Shown in pieces: positions 1 to 7,268 of a stretch of 35,750 bases of DNA. Every line of letters starts with the position of its first letter. Within the stretch, counting starts at the first letter, position 1. Source of the DNA: CALVXC01 sp036636255 (GTDB lineage: Bacteria; Bacillota_I; Bacilli_A; RF39; UBA660); NCBI GenBank assembly GCA_036636255.1, contig JAVWOV010000001.1, forward strand, positions 1 through 35,750. The letters run 5' to 3'. Made by a program: the position numbers and the translations under genes. The notes beneath the pieces were generated by a model that worked only from the letters and a program-made list of their open reading frames with translations, was not told the DNA's origin and made no database searches.

Positions 1-1109
1 TTGCTTTTACTAGTTACATTTCCCGCATTATCCTTGACACTTGTTACAACATTTGTATTAGCTACATAATTTTTTTTATTACTAATTCCATAAGTACCAT
101 CAAATGAATAAGGTAAATTAGGTAATCCACTAACACTAGCATCAGTAACATTAATAGTTGCTACAACATCATTTTTAGTACATGATTCCGTGCTTAAATT
201 CAAATCATATAATGGAGCCGTTGAATCAAGTTTATAAAAATTATTTATACTACCTTTTTTAATATCAATATTATTACAAATAGTCACACTATTATTAATT
301 GGCCTAGCATCATCCTTAGCATAAGCACATACAACTATACTAGCACTCTGTTGATTAATTATAACCGCCGTAGCATCTCCATTTATTTTTTCATTCGGTG
401 TACATAAAGAACCACTATAATTAACACATGTTTTAAAATCAGTTACTTTAACATTATCCATAGCCATCAAAGCTACATTAAAATTACCATTATTCCATAT
501 ACCAGGTAAAGGATTAAATAGTATTTCCGGTGCCATAATATCAGGAATATATTCAATAAATTCAAAATTAACAAAAGTTTCAAAATCCTTAATCGCCGGC
601 AAATCGATCCCTTGTTTATATTTTAAAGTTACAACCACATCCTTTTCCGTAGCGGTTGCTACAACACCATTTAGAACACCAGTCCCATTATCAACTTCAA
701 TACCTGCTAAGCTAAAATCTAAATTAGAATTAGTTGTATCAAGATAAACTCTTTTAAGTAACATATCCTTAGTTCCACTATTTTTTATTTTCAAAGTATA
801 AGTAATACTAGAATCAATATTTGGCAAACTAGCACTTGATATCAAATAATTAAAACTATATTTAGCATTATATAATTCATAAGACCCACTGGTAAAAGTT
901 GGAGAAGAAACACTTACTATTCTTATATCTTTATACGGACGCATAGCAGCATTACCTTTAATACTTAAAATAGTAGTTAAAGTAGCATAAACTAAAGATA
1001 AACCAATGACAAAAACTAATCCTAAAATTATTAGCATTAGTTTTTGATTTCTTTCAGAATAGTAAATTTTATCTAAAATTGTTATTCTTTTATATTTTTT
1101 TCTTCTCAT
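1..1109 (-). CDS. Large secreted Ig-like surface protein with SipW-type signal peptide (partial, runs off left edge)
   Basis: An open frame runs from an ATG at 1107-1109, behind a GTGGTGA ribosome site, off the left edge, so only about 369 N-terminal residues are visible. The N-terminus is basic (MRRKKYKR), followed by a hydrophobic helix at about residues 25-45 ending in LSLVYATLTT. This is the same signal-peptide pattern as in the five smaller proteins of this operon, so the dedicated signal peptidase probably also processes it. The mature part is rich in Thr, Asn and Val and looks like tandem beta-sandwich modules. Phrases such as IMAPEI, STAPLYDL and DNAGN are typical of bacterial Ig-like adhesin repeats. 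It lies 24 nt downstream of the preceding gene, probably as the last visible gene of the operon. A surface or fibre-associated adhesin role is inference. The C-terminus and any wall anchor are out of view. Confidence 0.8.
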   Translation of the reverse strand, partial: MRRKKYKRITILDKIYYSERNQKLMLIILGLVFVIGLSLVYATLTTILSIKGNAAMRPYKDIRIVSVSSPTFTSGSYELYNAKYSFNYLISSASLPNIDSSITYTLKIKNSGTKDMLLKRVYLDTTNSNLDFSLAGIEVDNGTGVLNGVVATATEKDVVVTLKYKQGIDLPAIKDFETFVNFEFIEYIPDIMAPEILFNPLPGIWNNGNFNVALMAMDNVKVTDFKTCVNYSGSLCTPNEKINGDATAVIINQQSASIVVCAYAKDDARPINNSVTICNNIDIKKGSINNFYKLDSTAPLYDLNLSTESCTKNDVVATINVTDASVSGLPNLPYSFDGTYGISNKKNYVANTNVVTSVKDNAGNVTSKS

Positions 1110-1133
1110 ATATTCACCACTCAATATATTTTT

Positions 1134-1682
1134 TTATGCTTGAACAAAATTATAAGTAATTGGTATATTGATTGTAACCGCACTAACTGGTACTTGCGTT
1201 GCCGCTTGTGCATAAGTAACAGTCGCTGTTATTTTTTTTGATGCTCCAGCTGCAATTATATCATTAATAGCAAGACCAGAATAAGATGGATTAATAACTA
1301 TAGCATTTTCAACAATTGCCTTATCATCAACCGTTCCCTCATAAGATACCAAATTATTTGAAACTGAAGCCAATTTAGCATCAATTGTCCCAGTATTTTT
1401 TGCCATAAACGTACACGTTACGCTATCGCCAGGTTTAATAATACTTGCATCAAAATTAACTGAAGTACCAACCACCGCTGGTTGAGTAGTGACAGTGGCT
1501 GTTCCCGTTGTTGTACAACTGCTTGGTGATGAAAAAGCAAGTGCCCAAGTAGCACCCTTAGCAGTTACTGTCCCACTTATATTTAATGTTTGACTAAGCG
1601 TTGCATAAGCAATAGACAAACCAGCAACAGTAACCACCAATGTAGCAATAACTAATATTTTTAAACTTTTATCATTTTTCAT
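1134..1682 (-). CDS. Camelysin/TasA-like secreted protein, SipW-dependent (copy 5)
   Basis: This 182-aa protein starts MKNDKSLKILV, has a hydrophobic helix at about residues 8-26 and the boundary LSIAYATLSQTLNISG, the hallmark of SipW-processed TasA/camelysin-type precursors. The mature domain holds the family-like KPGD motif, then a Cys and a short run before the NTGT turn. Two cysteines (one in SSCTTTG, one after KPGDSV) could form a disulfide outside the cell. The protein ends in FVQA, parallel to the FVQS ending of its paralogues. It lies 15 nt downstream of copy 4. Its first 132 bp nearly match those of copy 4, which indicates recent duplication or gene conversion. The family call rests on signal peptide, size, motif and the neighbouring peptidase. 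Fibre formation is inferred by analogy with TasA. Confidence 0.8.
   Translation of the reverse strand: MKNDKSLKILVIATLVVTVAGLSIAYATLSQTLNISGTVTAKGATWALAFSSPSSCTTTGTATVTTQPAVVGTSVNFDASIIKPGDSVTCTFMAKNTGTIDAKLASVSNNLVSYEGTVDDKAIVENAIVINPSYSGLAINDIIAAGASKKITATVTYAQAATQVPVSAVTINIPITYNFVQA
1551..1682. repeat. 132-bp near-identical segment, copy A (pairs with 2112-2243)
   Basis: The 5' ends of the genes at 1134-1682 and 1698-2243, covering signal peptide and first mature residues, differ at only four positions over 132 bp by eye. The rest of the two genes is far more diverged. Confidence 0.85.
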
Positions 1683-1697
1683 TCTTTTTCTCCACTT

Positions 1698-2243
1698 CTA
1701 ACTTTGAACAAAATTAAGCGTCTTAGTATATGTTATAGGAATATTAGTAGCTTGAACAGTAGTAGCATCATTTTTATAAATTATTGAAAAACTAATTGTT
1801 TTAGTTCCTGCTGGATTAATAATATCATTATTAGCTATACCAGACAAATCATTTCTAGTAGTATTATTGGTAACCATTGTTTGATCGCCACCACTACCAC
1901 CAACGATCCAACCATCACCGGTAATAGATGATAATTTAGCTGGTAAAGTACCATTATTAGTAACAACATAACTACAATTAACACTATCACCAGGTTTAGT
2001 AAGACTTGCTGTAAGACCAGAAATAGAAGTAGCAGTTACTGTTGGTTGACTATCAACCGAAGCAGAACCAGTTTTCGTACAACTTCCACTAGTAAATTTT
2101 ATATCCCAACTAGCACCCTTAGCAGTTACTGTCCCACTTATATTTAATGTTTGACTAAGTGTTGCATAAGCAACGGACAAACCAGCAACAGTAACCACTA
2201 ATGTAGCAATAACTAATATTTTTAAACTTTTATCATTTTTCAT
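1698..2243 (-). CDS. Camelysin/TasA-like secreted protein, SipW-dependent (copy 4)
   Basis: This 181-aa paralogue has the same MKNDKSLKILV start, signal helix and LSVAYATLSQTLNISG boundary as copy 5. The mature domain resembles copy 3 more (SGSCTKTGSA, then TKPGDSVNC, NNGTLPAKL and a C-terminal FVQS). So its N-terminal part matches one neighbour and its body the other, as expected from tandem duplication followed by gene conversion. Two conserved cysteines flank the KPGD region and could form a disulfide. Gene spacing is 15 nt on both sides, which fits co-translation in one operon. Export through Sec and processing by the signal peptidase encoded upstream are inferred from the signal peptide. 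The function of the mature protein is unknown, with a matrix fibre or surface layer the best guess. Confidence 0.8.
   Translation of the reverse strand: MKNDKSLKILVIATLVVTVAGLSVAYATLSQTLNISGTVTAKGASWDIKFTSGSCTKTGSASVDSQPTVTATSISGLTASLTKPGDSVNCSYVVTNNGTLPAKLSSITGDGWIVGGSGGDQTMVTNNTTRNDLSGIANNDIINPAGTKTISFSIIYKNDATTVQATNIPITYTKTLNFVQS
2112..2243. repeat. 132-bp near-identical segment, copy B (pairs with 1551-1682)
   Basis: This is the second copy of the duplicated segment coding for the signal peptide. Both copies are in the same orientation, 561 bp apart start to start. Direct repeats of this length could recombine and delete or shuffle the mature domain between them. Confidence 0.85.
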
Positions 2244-2258
2244 TTCTTTTCTCCTCTT

Positions 2259-2804
2259 CTAACTTTGAACAAAATTAAGTGTTTTAGCAAAAGTAATATC
2301 AACATCGTTTGCTTGAACTGTCGTTGCATCACTATTATAAGTTATTGAAAAAGCAACATTTTTAGTTTCCTTAGCATTAATTACATCACCAGCAACAATA
2401 CCTGTTAAATCACTTCTATTAGTATTAGCAGTAACTGTTGTTTGATCAGCACCATTACCACCAACGGTCCAACCAGCGCCAGTAAGCGTAGCTAATTTAG
2501 CCGGTAAAGTACCATTATTAGTAACAACATAATTACAACTAACACTATCTCCCGGTTTAACAAGCGTAGCTTTTAAACCTGAAATCGTAGTTGCTGTCAT
2601 TACAGCTTGCGTATCCACAGTAGCAGAACCTGTTTTTGTACAACTTCCACTAGTAAAAGAAATATCCCAACTAGCCCCTTTAGCAGTTACTGTACCACTT
2701 ATTGATAACGCTTGGCTTAATGTAGCATAAGCAACCGAAAGACCAGCTACAGCAACTATTAATGTGATTATAACAATTATTTTCATAGTTTTATTATTTT
2801 CCAT
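2259..2804 (-). CDS. Camelysin/TasA-like secreted protein, SipW-dependent (copy 3)
   Basis: A 181-aa protein with N-terminus MENNKTMKIIVIITLIVAVA, signal boundary LSVAYATLSQALSISG and mature motifs SGSCTKTGSA, VKPGDSVSC and NNGTLPAKLA. It is the closest relative of copy 4 in the mature region, but its signal-peptide DNA has diverged clearly from copies 4 and 5, so this duplication is older. Two cysteines are conserved at equivalent places. The start ATG follows a GAAGAGGAG ribosome site located just before it. It lies 15 nt after the stop of the 207-aa paralogue. Sec export and SipW-type cleavage are inferred from the signal peptide. The mature role is unknown. Confidence 0.8.
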   Translation of the reverse strand: MENNKTMKIIVIITLIVAVAGLSVAYATLSQALSISGTVTAKGASWDISFTSGSCTKTGSATVDTQAVMTATTISGLKATLVKPGDSVSCNYVVTNNGTLPAKLATLTGAGWTVGGNGADQTTVTANTNRSDLTGIVAGDVINAKETKNVAFSITYNSDATTVQANDVDITFAKTLNFVQS

Positions 2805-2819
2805 ATTTTTTCTCCTCTT

Positions 2820-3443
2820 CTAACTTTGAACAAAGCCTAAATTTAAACTGAAACCAGAAATTTCAACATCATTAGTAGGCACGCTTGTGGCTGCACTACT
2901 ATAACCAATAGTTAACTCTTCCGCCCCTGTTCCAGAATTAGCAGCGTAAGTATTACCAACAGTTGTATTTGTCCCAGTAGCAGTAAAAATCAAATTATTT
3001 TTAACTAACGTCTCATCAGCAATTTTTGTTGTACTTGTACCAGTATAAGTTAATGAACCCACCGGTGAAACAACACGACTATTTAAAGTAGCACCTAGTG
3101 TTCCATTATTTTTAATATCAAACTTACATTTTACCTCATCACCAGGTTTTGTTAAAGTAACTTTAAATCCACTTACAGTAGAATTACTTACAGTAGGTTG
3201 CGTATTTATAACAGCCGAACCATTTGTAACAACACAAAAAGCATTATTATATGGTACACTTGCACTAGGAGTATTTACAAAACCAACACTCCAAGTTCCT
3301 CCTTTTGCTGTCGCATTACCAGAAATATTTAAAGTAGCACTTAAAGTAGCATAAGCAACACTTAAACCAATAACCATAAAACACAAAGTAAATATAACAA
3401 CAAGTTTAATAATTCGATTTTTTTTAATATCACTTTTTCCCAT
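2820..3443 (-). CDS. Camelysin/TasA-like secreted protein, SipW-dependent (copy 2, long variant)
   Basis: This is the longest of the small paralogues at 207 aa. It begins MGKSDIKKNRIIKLVV, with a longer basic n-region, and has the boundary LSVAYATLSATLNISGNATAKG. The mature domain has LTKPGDEVKC and NNGTLGATL and again two cysteines, with an insertion before the first (NTPSASVPYNNAFC). The ATG lies 14 nt inside the end of the DUF5305-like gene and is preceded by a strong GAGGAGG-type site, so the two genes are probably translationally coupled. It ends in FVQS like its paralogues. This shared C-terminal tail (YNFVQ, LNFVQS, LGFVQS) is probably the last beta strand of a common fold. Family assignment is good; precise role is unknown. 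Confidence 0.8.
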   Translation of the reverse strand: MGKSDIKKNRIIKLVVIFTLCFMVIGLSVAYATLSATLNISGNATAKGGTWSVGFVNTPSASVPYNNAFCVVTNGSAVINTQPTVSNSTVSGFKVTLTKPGDEVKCKFDIKNNGTLGATLNSRVVSPVGSLTYTGTSTTKIADETLVKNNLIFTATGTNTTVGNTYAANSGTGAEELTIGYSSAATSVPTNDVEISGFSLNLGFVQS

Positions 3444-4533
3444 TTTTTTCCTCCTCTTCTAAATTTTCTAAATCCAATATATATCTATATACTTCTTTAG
3501 TTGTAATAATTAAAAACCAACTACTTTTTTTCGGAACAATTTCTACATAGAGAATAGGCTTTTCTAAATTTTCTCTCGCATCTAATAATTCAGCAAATTG
3601 TTCTATATCAATAATATTTAATTTTTTAATATTAGGCATATTTTTAGTTTTTACAATAGCTCGATCATATTGCTTTATAATTTTGTTTAATTTTTTATCA
3701 TAAATTGTTTTTTTAGGTTTTAATTTTTCCAAAAAGCGAACATAATCAATAACAAATATAATATCAAATATTAATGTGATCACAAAAATTATCAATAAAA
3801 TTTTATTTATAATTTCCATGCTAGCTTTCTCTTCAAGAATCTTCGCATTATTAATTTCTGTATAATCCACACCAATATTAATTGTTTGCTCCGATAAAGG
3901 AATAACAACATCCATTTTTTGCTTACTTTTTATATCATTTTGCGCATATTTATATTTACCAACAATTTCTACATTCAAAGTTACTGTTAATTTACTATTT
4001 AACGCTAATGAATAATCTTTTTTAAAATTATTAATTATTTTATTATAATAATTATAATCTATTTTTAAATTTTCATCAATTTTAAAATTACTAGAATTTT
4101 TAACTATCGCAGTTTGCATTGGCTTCAAAATAGTTTTCTTTTTATAAACAATTTTATTTTCATCATCTTTATCTGTTGCTAAAATAAGACCAGTTATAAA
4201 ATAATTATAATTATAATCAAACTCATTTGAAGCATTAAAATTATACTTAAAATTAACATCAATATAATCAATTAAATTAGCAATATATTGCCGATCTTTT
4301 TCTAGAAAAGGTTTTTCAAAATATTCATTAGGTTTTAAATATACCCTGTAGTTTAAATCACTCGCTTCATTATAATAAAGACTTTTATCAGTTTTAAAAC
4401 TAATAGCACCTTTAAAAGAAAACGCGCAAATTAAAGTCATTAAAATAATTATAATTATACCAACATAAATTTTAGTAAAATTTTTAATACATATTTTTTT
4501 TGTTGGAAATTCCTTGATAAATATTTCCTTCAT
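3430..4533 (-). CDS. Two-TM membrane protein resembling DUF5305, partner of the signal peptidase
   Basis: A 367-aa protein is read from the ATG at 4531-4533, which follows AAAGGGG and sits 2 nt after the peptidase stop. An in-frame codon 36 nt upstream lies inside the peptidase gene and has no good ribosome site. Residues about 22-40 form a first TM helix. About 200 residues of predicted extracellular, Asn/Tyr-rich beta structure follow, then a second TM helix at about 241-265 and a basic cytoplasmic tail of about 100 residues. This layout and the position next to a S26B-type signal peptidase resemble DUF5305 proteins, which to my knowledge occur beside SipW-like peptidases in archaea and Firmicutes. 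The large outer domain could hold substrates for cleavage or act as an assembly platform; this is inference. The family name was not checked against a profile. Confidence 0.6.
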   Translation of the reverse strand: MKEIFIKEFPTKKICIKNFTKIYVGIIIIILMTLICAFSFKGAISFKTDKSLYYNEASDLNYRVYLKPNEYFEKPFLEKDRQYIANLIDYIDVNFKYNFNASNEFDYNYNYFITGLILATDKDDENKIVYKKKTILKPMQTAIVKNSSNFKIDENLKIDYNYYNKIINNFKKDYSLALNSKLTVTLNVEIVGKYKYAQNDIKSKQKMDVVIPLSEQTINIGVDYTEINNAKILEEKASMEIINKILLIIFVITLIFDIIFVIDYVRFLEKLKPKKTIYDKKLNKIIKQYDRAIVKTKNMPNIKKLNIIDIEQFAELLDARENLEKPILYVEIVPKKSSWFLIITTKEVYRYILDLENLEEEEKNGKK

Positions 4534-4535
4534 GC

Positions 4536-5723
4536 TTACCCCTTTTCTTTTACAATTTGATTCAACCATACTGTTGGATATCCAACCAAGGGAACTCTAA
4601 ATTTAGCTCGTCCTATTATATCAGATTCATAAATTATATAATTATCAGCCGCATTATTAGCATCACCTTTAGTTCTATAAGTTGTTTTCTTATATCTTTC
4701 TTTAATTTCAATAATTCGATGCACAACAGTTTCCTTATCTTTTTTATGAACTAATACATCACCCACTTTCAATTTTTTTAAATCATCTTCTTTTAATTTT
4801 TCAATAATAATAACATCGCCTATTTTTATTAAAGGTTCCATAGACCCCGATGCAATAGTTAATATATAAAATTTAAATAAACCCGACACTAATATTATCA
4901 ACATTATCATAAAACTTATCATAACTGTCCACATCGTAGTAAACAAAAGCTTATCTCGATGAACAAACACATTATCTTTTTTACCAAAAATATTAATTAA
5001 TTTTAATAATACAACTAACGGAAATATAACGTATAATATAGACTCAAAATAATTACCCAAATCAGGAAAAACAGGAACCAAATAAATATAACAGCTAAAA
5101 ATTAATTGATATAATATTGCACTCCGATAACCATTTTTATATACTAAATATGTAAGCATTATATTTTTAATAATTGAAGGAATTATATATAACCCCATTG
5201 ATTCAATCATTCCTATTTGACGCATATTACTAATATTTCCTATATTCATACTAAAATCAAACAATACATAAACTAAAATCAGTAAACCTAAGATAATTTG
5301 GCTATATTTATTTTTTCTTATATTATTACACTTAACAATAATGTAAAATCTACTTAATTCAGCTAAAATAATTATTATTATAAGTGGAACAATATTTTTA
5401 ATTATACCAATAATAGTTAAATTATAAGGACTCCGAATATATCCAAAAAAAATACCTGATAAATACGTTATAATGAGAAAAGTCAATGAATAAATAAAGA
5501 TACTTTCTAAAACATCCATTTGTTTTAGAAATTTATTTTTTTCAAGGCCGACCAAAACAAACAAACACAAAATGACTGTTAACCAAAAACATATAGTATA
5601 AATATTCTGAATAAAAATCATTTTATTATTAACCATGATTAAATCTAATATAAATGCATTGAAAAATAACACTAATATCATACCTACTTCAATAAGTATT
5701 ATCTTTTTATACCCTTTATTCAT
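4536..5723 (-). CDS. sipW-like: SipW/ER-type signal peptidase I with N-terminal polytopic domain
   Basis: This 395-aa protein is a signal peptidase of the archaeal/ER type (peptidase family S26B). The catalytic Ser is in ASGSMEP (about S294) and the general-base His, not Lys, in VVHRIIEI (about H335). The conserved KGDANNAAD box is at about 352-360 and GRAKFRVPLVGYP near the end. It probably cleaves the YAT/YAS-type signal peptides of its operon neighbours, as SipW does for TasA in B. subtilis. Unlike the roughly 190-aa SipW, the catalytic part here is preceded by about 280 residues with many hydrophobic segments (seven or eight predicted TM helices), an unusual extension. The gene lies second in the operon, after the first substrate. 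Enzyme class is clear; substrate choice is inferred from context. Confidence 0.88.
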   Translation of the reverse strand: MNKGYKKIILIEVGMILVLFFNAFILDLIMVNNKMIFIQNIYTICFWLTVILCLFVLVGLEKNKFLKQMDVLESIFIYSLTFLIITYLSGIFFGYIRSPYNLTIIGIIKNIVPLIIIIILAELSRFYIIVKCNNIRKNKYSQIILGLLILVYVLFDFSMNIGNISNMRQIGMIESMGLYIIPSIIKNIMLTYLVYKNGYRSAILYQLIFSCYIYLVPVFPDLGNYFESILYVIFPLVVLLKLINIFGKKDNVFVHRDKLLFTTMWTVMISFMIMLIILVSGLFKFYILTIASGSMEPLIKIGDVIIIEKLKEDDLKKLKVGDVLVHKKDKETVVHRIIEIKERYKKTTYRTKGDANNAADNYIIYESDIIGRAKFRVPLVGYPTVWLNQIVKEKG

Positions 5724-5746
5724 ATCTCACCACTTTTTAACGTTTT

Positions 5747-6304
5747 TCAACTTTGAACATAAATAATTGTTGTACCTAAACCATTATAGGTAACATTTTC
5801 AATAGGAAATCCAGTAACTTTCTCATCAAAATAAGTTTTGATTTTTAGTTTCCTTGTTTCCTTAGGTAATAAAGTATCACCAACAACAACTATATTGCCA
5901 TCATTATATGTTAATTCATATTTCAAATTATTACCAACTAAGTTTTTATCAACTTCCTTGCCCGTAATAATTGGTACTTTAGTAGTAATCGTTCCTATTT
6001 TTGCCGGTAAAGTTCCCTTATTTATGACGTCAAATATGTATGTTATTGAATCACCTGGTTTAGTAAAATCAACCGCAAAATTTATATCCGTCCCTGTTAA
6101 AATTGTCGGAGTTTTAATAATCGCTCCCCCAACAATTATAGGTTCACTAAGCGCAGCAAAATGAACATCCCATGAACTTCCCTTTATTTGGGCAGTACCA
6201 TTAAGGTTTAAGGTAGTACTTAAAGCCGCATAAGCAATTGATAATCCCAAAACAGCAACGCAAAGGGAAAATATAGCCATAATTTTCAAACCCTTTTTTT
6301 TCAT
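5747..6304 (-). CDS. Camelysin/TasA-like secreted protein, first gene of the operon (copy 1)
   Basis: A 185-aa precursor with n-region MKKKGLKIMA, a hydrophobic helix and the SipW-type boundary LSIAYAALSTTLNLNG. The mature part keeps FTKPGDSITY and NKGTLPAKIG but, unlike copies 2-5, has no cysteine, and it ends YVQS. It is the first gene after the promoter region and sits immediately upstream of the peptidase. This is the place held by tapA in the B. subtilis tapA-sipW-tasA operon, so it could have a distinct role such as anchor or initiator. That role is inferred from position and the missing cysteines, not from TapA sequence similarity. The ATG follows a GGAGAGG-type site. Confidence 0.8.
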   Translation of the reverse strand: MKKKGLKIMAIFSLCVAVLGLSIAYAALSTTLNLNGTAQIKGSSWDVHFAALSEPIIVGGAIIKTPTILTGTDINFAVDFTKPGDSITYIFDVINKGTLPAKIGTITTKVPIITGKEVDKNLVGNNLKYELTYNDGNIVVVGDTLLPKETRKLKIKTYFDEKVTGFPIENVTYNGLGTTIIYVQS

Positions 6305-6382
6305 GTTTTAAATTCCTCTCCTATTTTGTTATTTTATAAATAGCATTTAATCCGGTTTTTTGTAAACTATTATAACAATATA

Positions 6383-6409
6383 ATTATAACATAGTTTTTA
6401 AAATTGTAA
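6383..6409 (-). promoter_or_regulatory. Candidate promoter of the SipW/TasA-like operon
   Basis: Read on the minus strand there is a TATAAT (6383-6388) preceded by TG (extended -10, TGTTATAAT) and a TTACAA (6404-6409) with a 15-bp spacer. The spacer is short, but the extended -10 may compensate. A second TATAAT lies at 6369-6374. The 216-bp region 6305-6520 separates this operon from the divergent TM2 gene. Confidence 0.45.
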
Positions 6410-6471
6410 CATATTTTCTCGAAAATTTAACACTTTATATTTGCAAAATTATGTGTTTTTAACAATTTCTA

Positions 6472-6500
6472 TTGAAAAAATCAAAGAAAACTGCTAACAT
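6472..6500 (+). promoter_or_regulatory. Candidate promoter of the TM2-DUF2752-lipid kinase genes
   Basis: TTGAAA (6472-6477), a 17-bp spacer and TAACAT (6495-6500) preceded by TGC. The transcript would begin just before the AGGAGGTG ribosome site at about 6508, the same very short leader as proposed for the ferredoxin gene. Confidence 0.35.
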
Positions 6501-6520
6501 TAATACTAGGAGGTGTAATT

Positions 6521-6850
6521 ATGCCGAAATTTTGTAATCACTGTGGAAAAGAAATAGATGACAAAGCCGATGTATGTGTTAATTGTGGTGTAATAATTAC
6601 AGATAAAACAAATGATTCTTGTGCAAAATCAAAAATTGCTGCCGGATTATTTGGTATTTTACTTGGCACATTTGGTATCCATAATTTCTATTTAGGTTAT
6701 AACGGTAAAGCAGTTGCCCAATTATTAATTACTGTTTTAAGCTGTGGTATTTTATCATTTGTTTCTGCTATATGGGGCCTTGTTGAAGGAATTCTTATTT
6801 TAGCAGGCAATATTAATGTTGATGCCCAAGGTAACAAGCTTACATCGTGA
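6521..6850 (+). CDS. Zinc-ribbon TM2 domain membrane protein
   Basis: A 109-aa protein. Residues 1-25 form a zinc ribbon with two CxxC knuckles (CNHCGK and CVNCGV). From about residue 38 comes a TM2 domain: a helix with GLFGILLGTFGIHNFYLG, a turn, then a second helix ending in SAIWGLVEGILIL. The Gly-rich GxFGxHxFYLG signature is clear. TM2 proteins are small two-helix membrane proteins of poorly known function. The ATG follows AGGAGGTG. Its stop overlaps the GTG start of the next gene by 4 nt (GTGA), so the two are translationally coupled and may act together. Confidence 0.88.
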   Translation: MPKFCNHCGKEIDDKADVCVNCGVIITDKTNDSCAKSKIAAGLFGILLGTFGIHNFYLGYNGKAVAQLLITVLSCGILSFVSAIWGLVEGILILAGNINVDAQGNKLTS

Positions 6851-7215
6851 AATTCACCAAAAATTTATTAGCAATATTTTTAATTATAATAATTCCAATC
6901 TTAATTTTTATTTTCGATTGTAATTTAGAATGTGTTTTTAAAAAGGTTTTTGGTTTAGCCTGTCCAGGCTGTGGATTAACAAGATCGTTAACAATGTTAT
7001 TTGAAGGTAATATATTATTATCTTTATATTATAATATACTAACTATCCCCTTAATCATAATTTTTCTTTTATTACTATTGTTTTTATGTCGAGATTTAAT
7101 TTGCAATAAATTAACCTGTATCCATAATCTAAATTATTTTATAACCAAATATTACTACATAATAATTATAATACTATTAATAACAATGATTATTAATAAT
7201 ATTCACGAAATTTAA
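6847..7215 (+). CDS. DUF2752 family membrane protein
   Basis: A 122-aa protein starting at a GTG that overlaps the TM2 gene stop. It has three hydrophobic segments (about residues 8-24, 55-80 and 98-117). The diagnostic DUF2752 motif, ACPGCGLTRS, sits between the first and second. The protein also has several other cysteines near this loop (DCNLECVF). DUF2752 proteins often occur next to TM2 genes in Firmicutes and Bacteroidetes. Their function is not established, although the CPxCG loop suggests metal or thiol chemistry. The stop TAA overlaps an ATG for the next frame (TAATG), but the kinase probably starts later. Confidence 0.82.
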   Translation: MKFTKNLLAIFLIIIIPILIFIFDCNLECVFKKVFGLACPGCGLTRSLTMLFEGNILLSLYYNILTIPLIIIFLLLLLFLCRDLICNKLTCIHNLNYFITKYYYIIIIILLITMIINNIHEI

Positions 7216-7268
7216 TGATTTTGTTTACTTTTAATAGTTTTTTTTATATAATTAAATGGGTGATTCAA

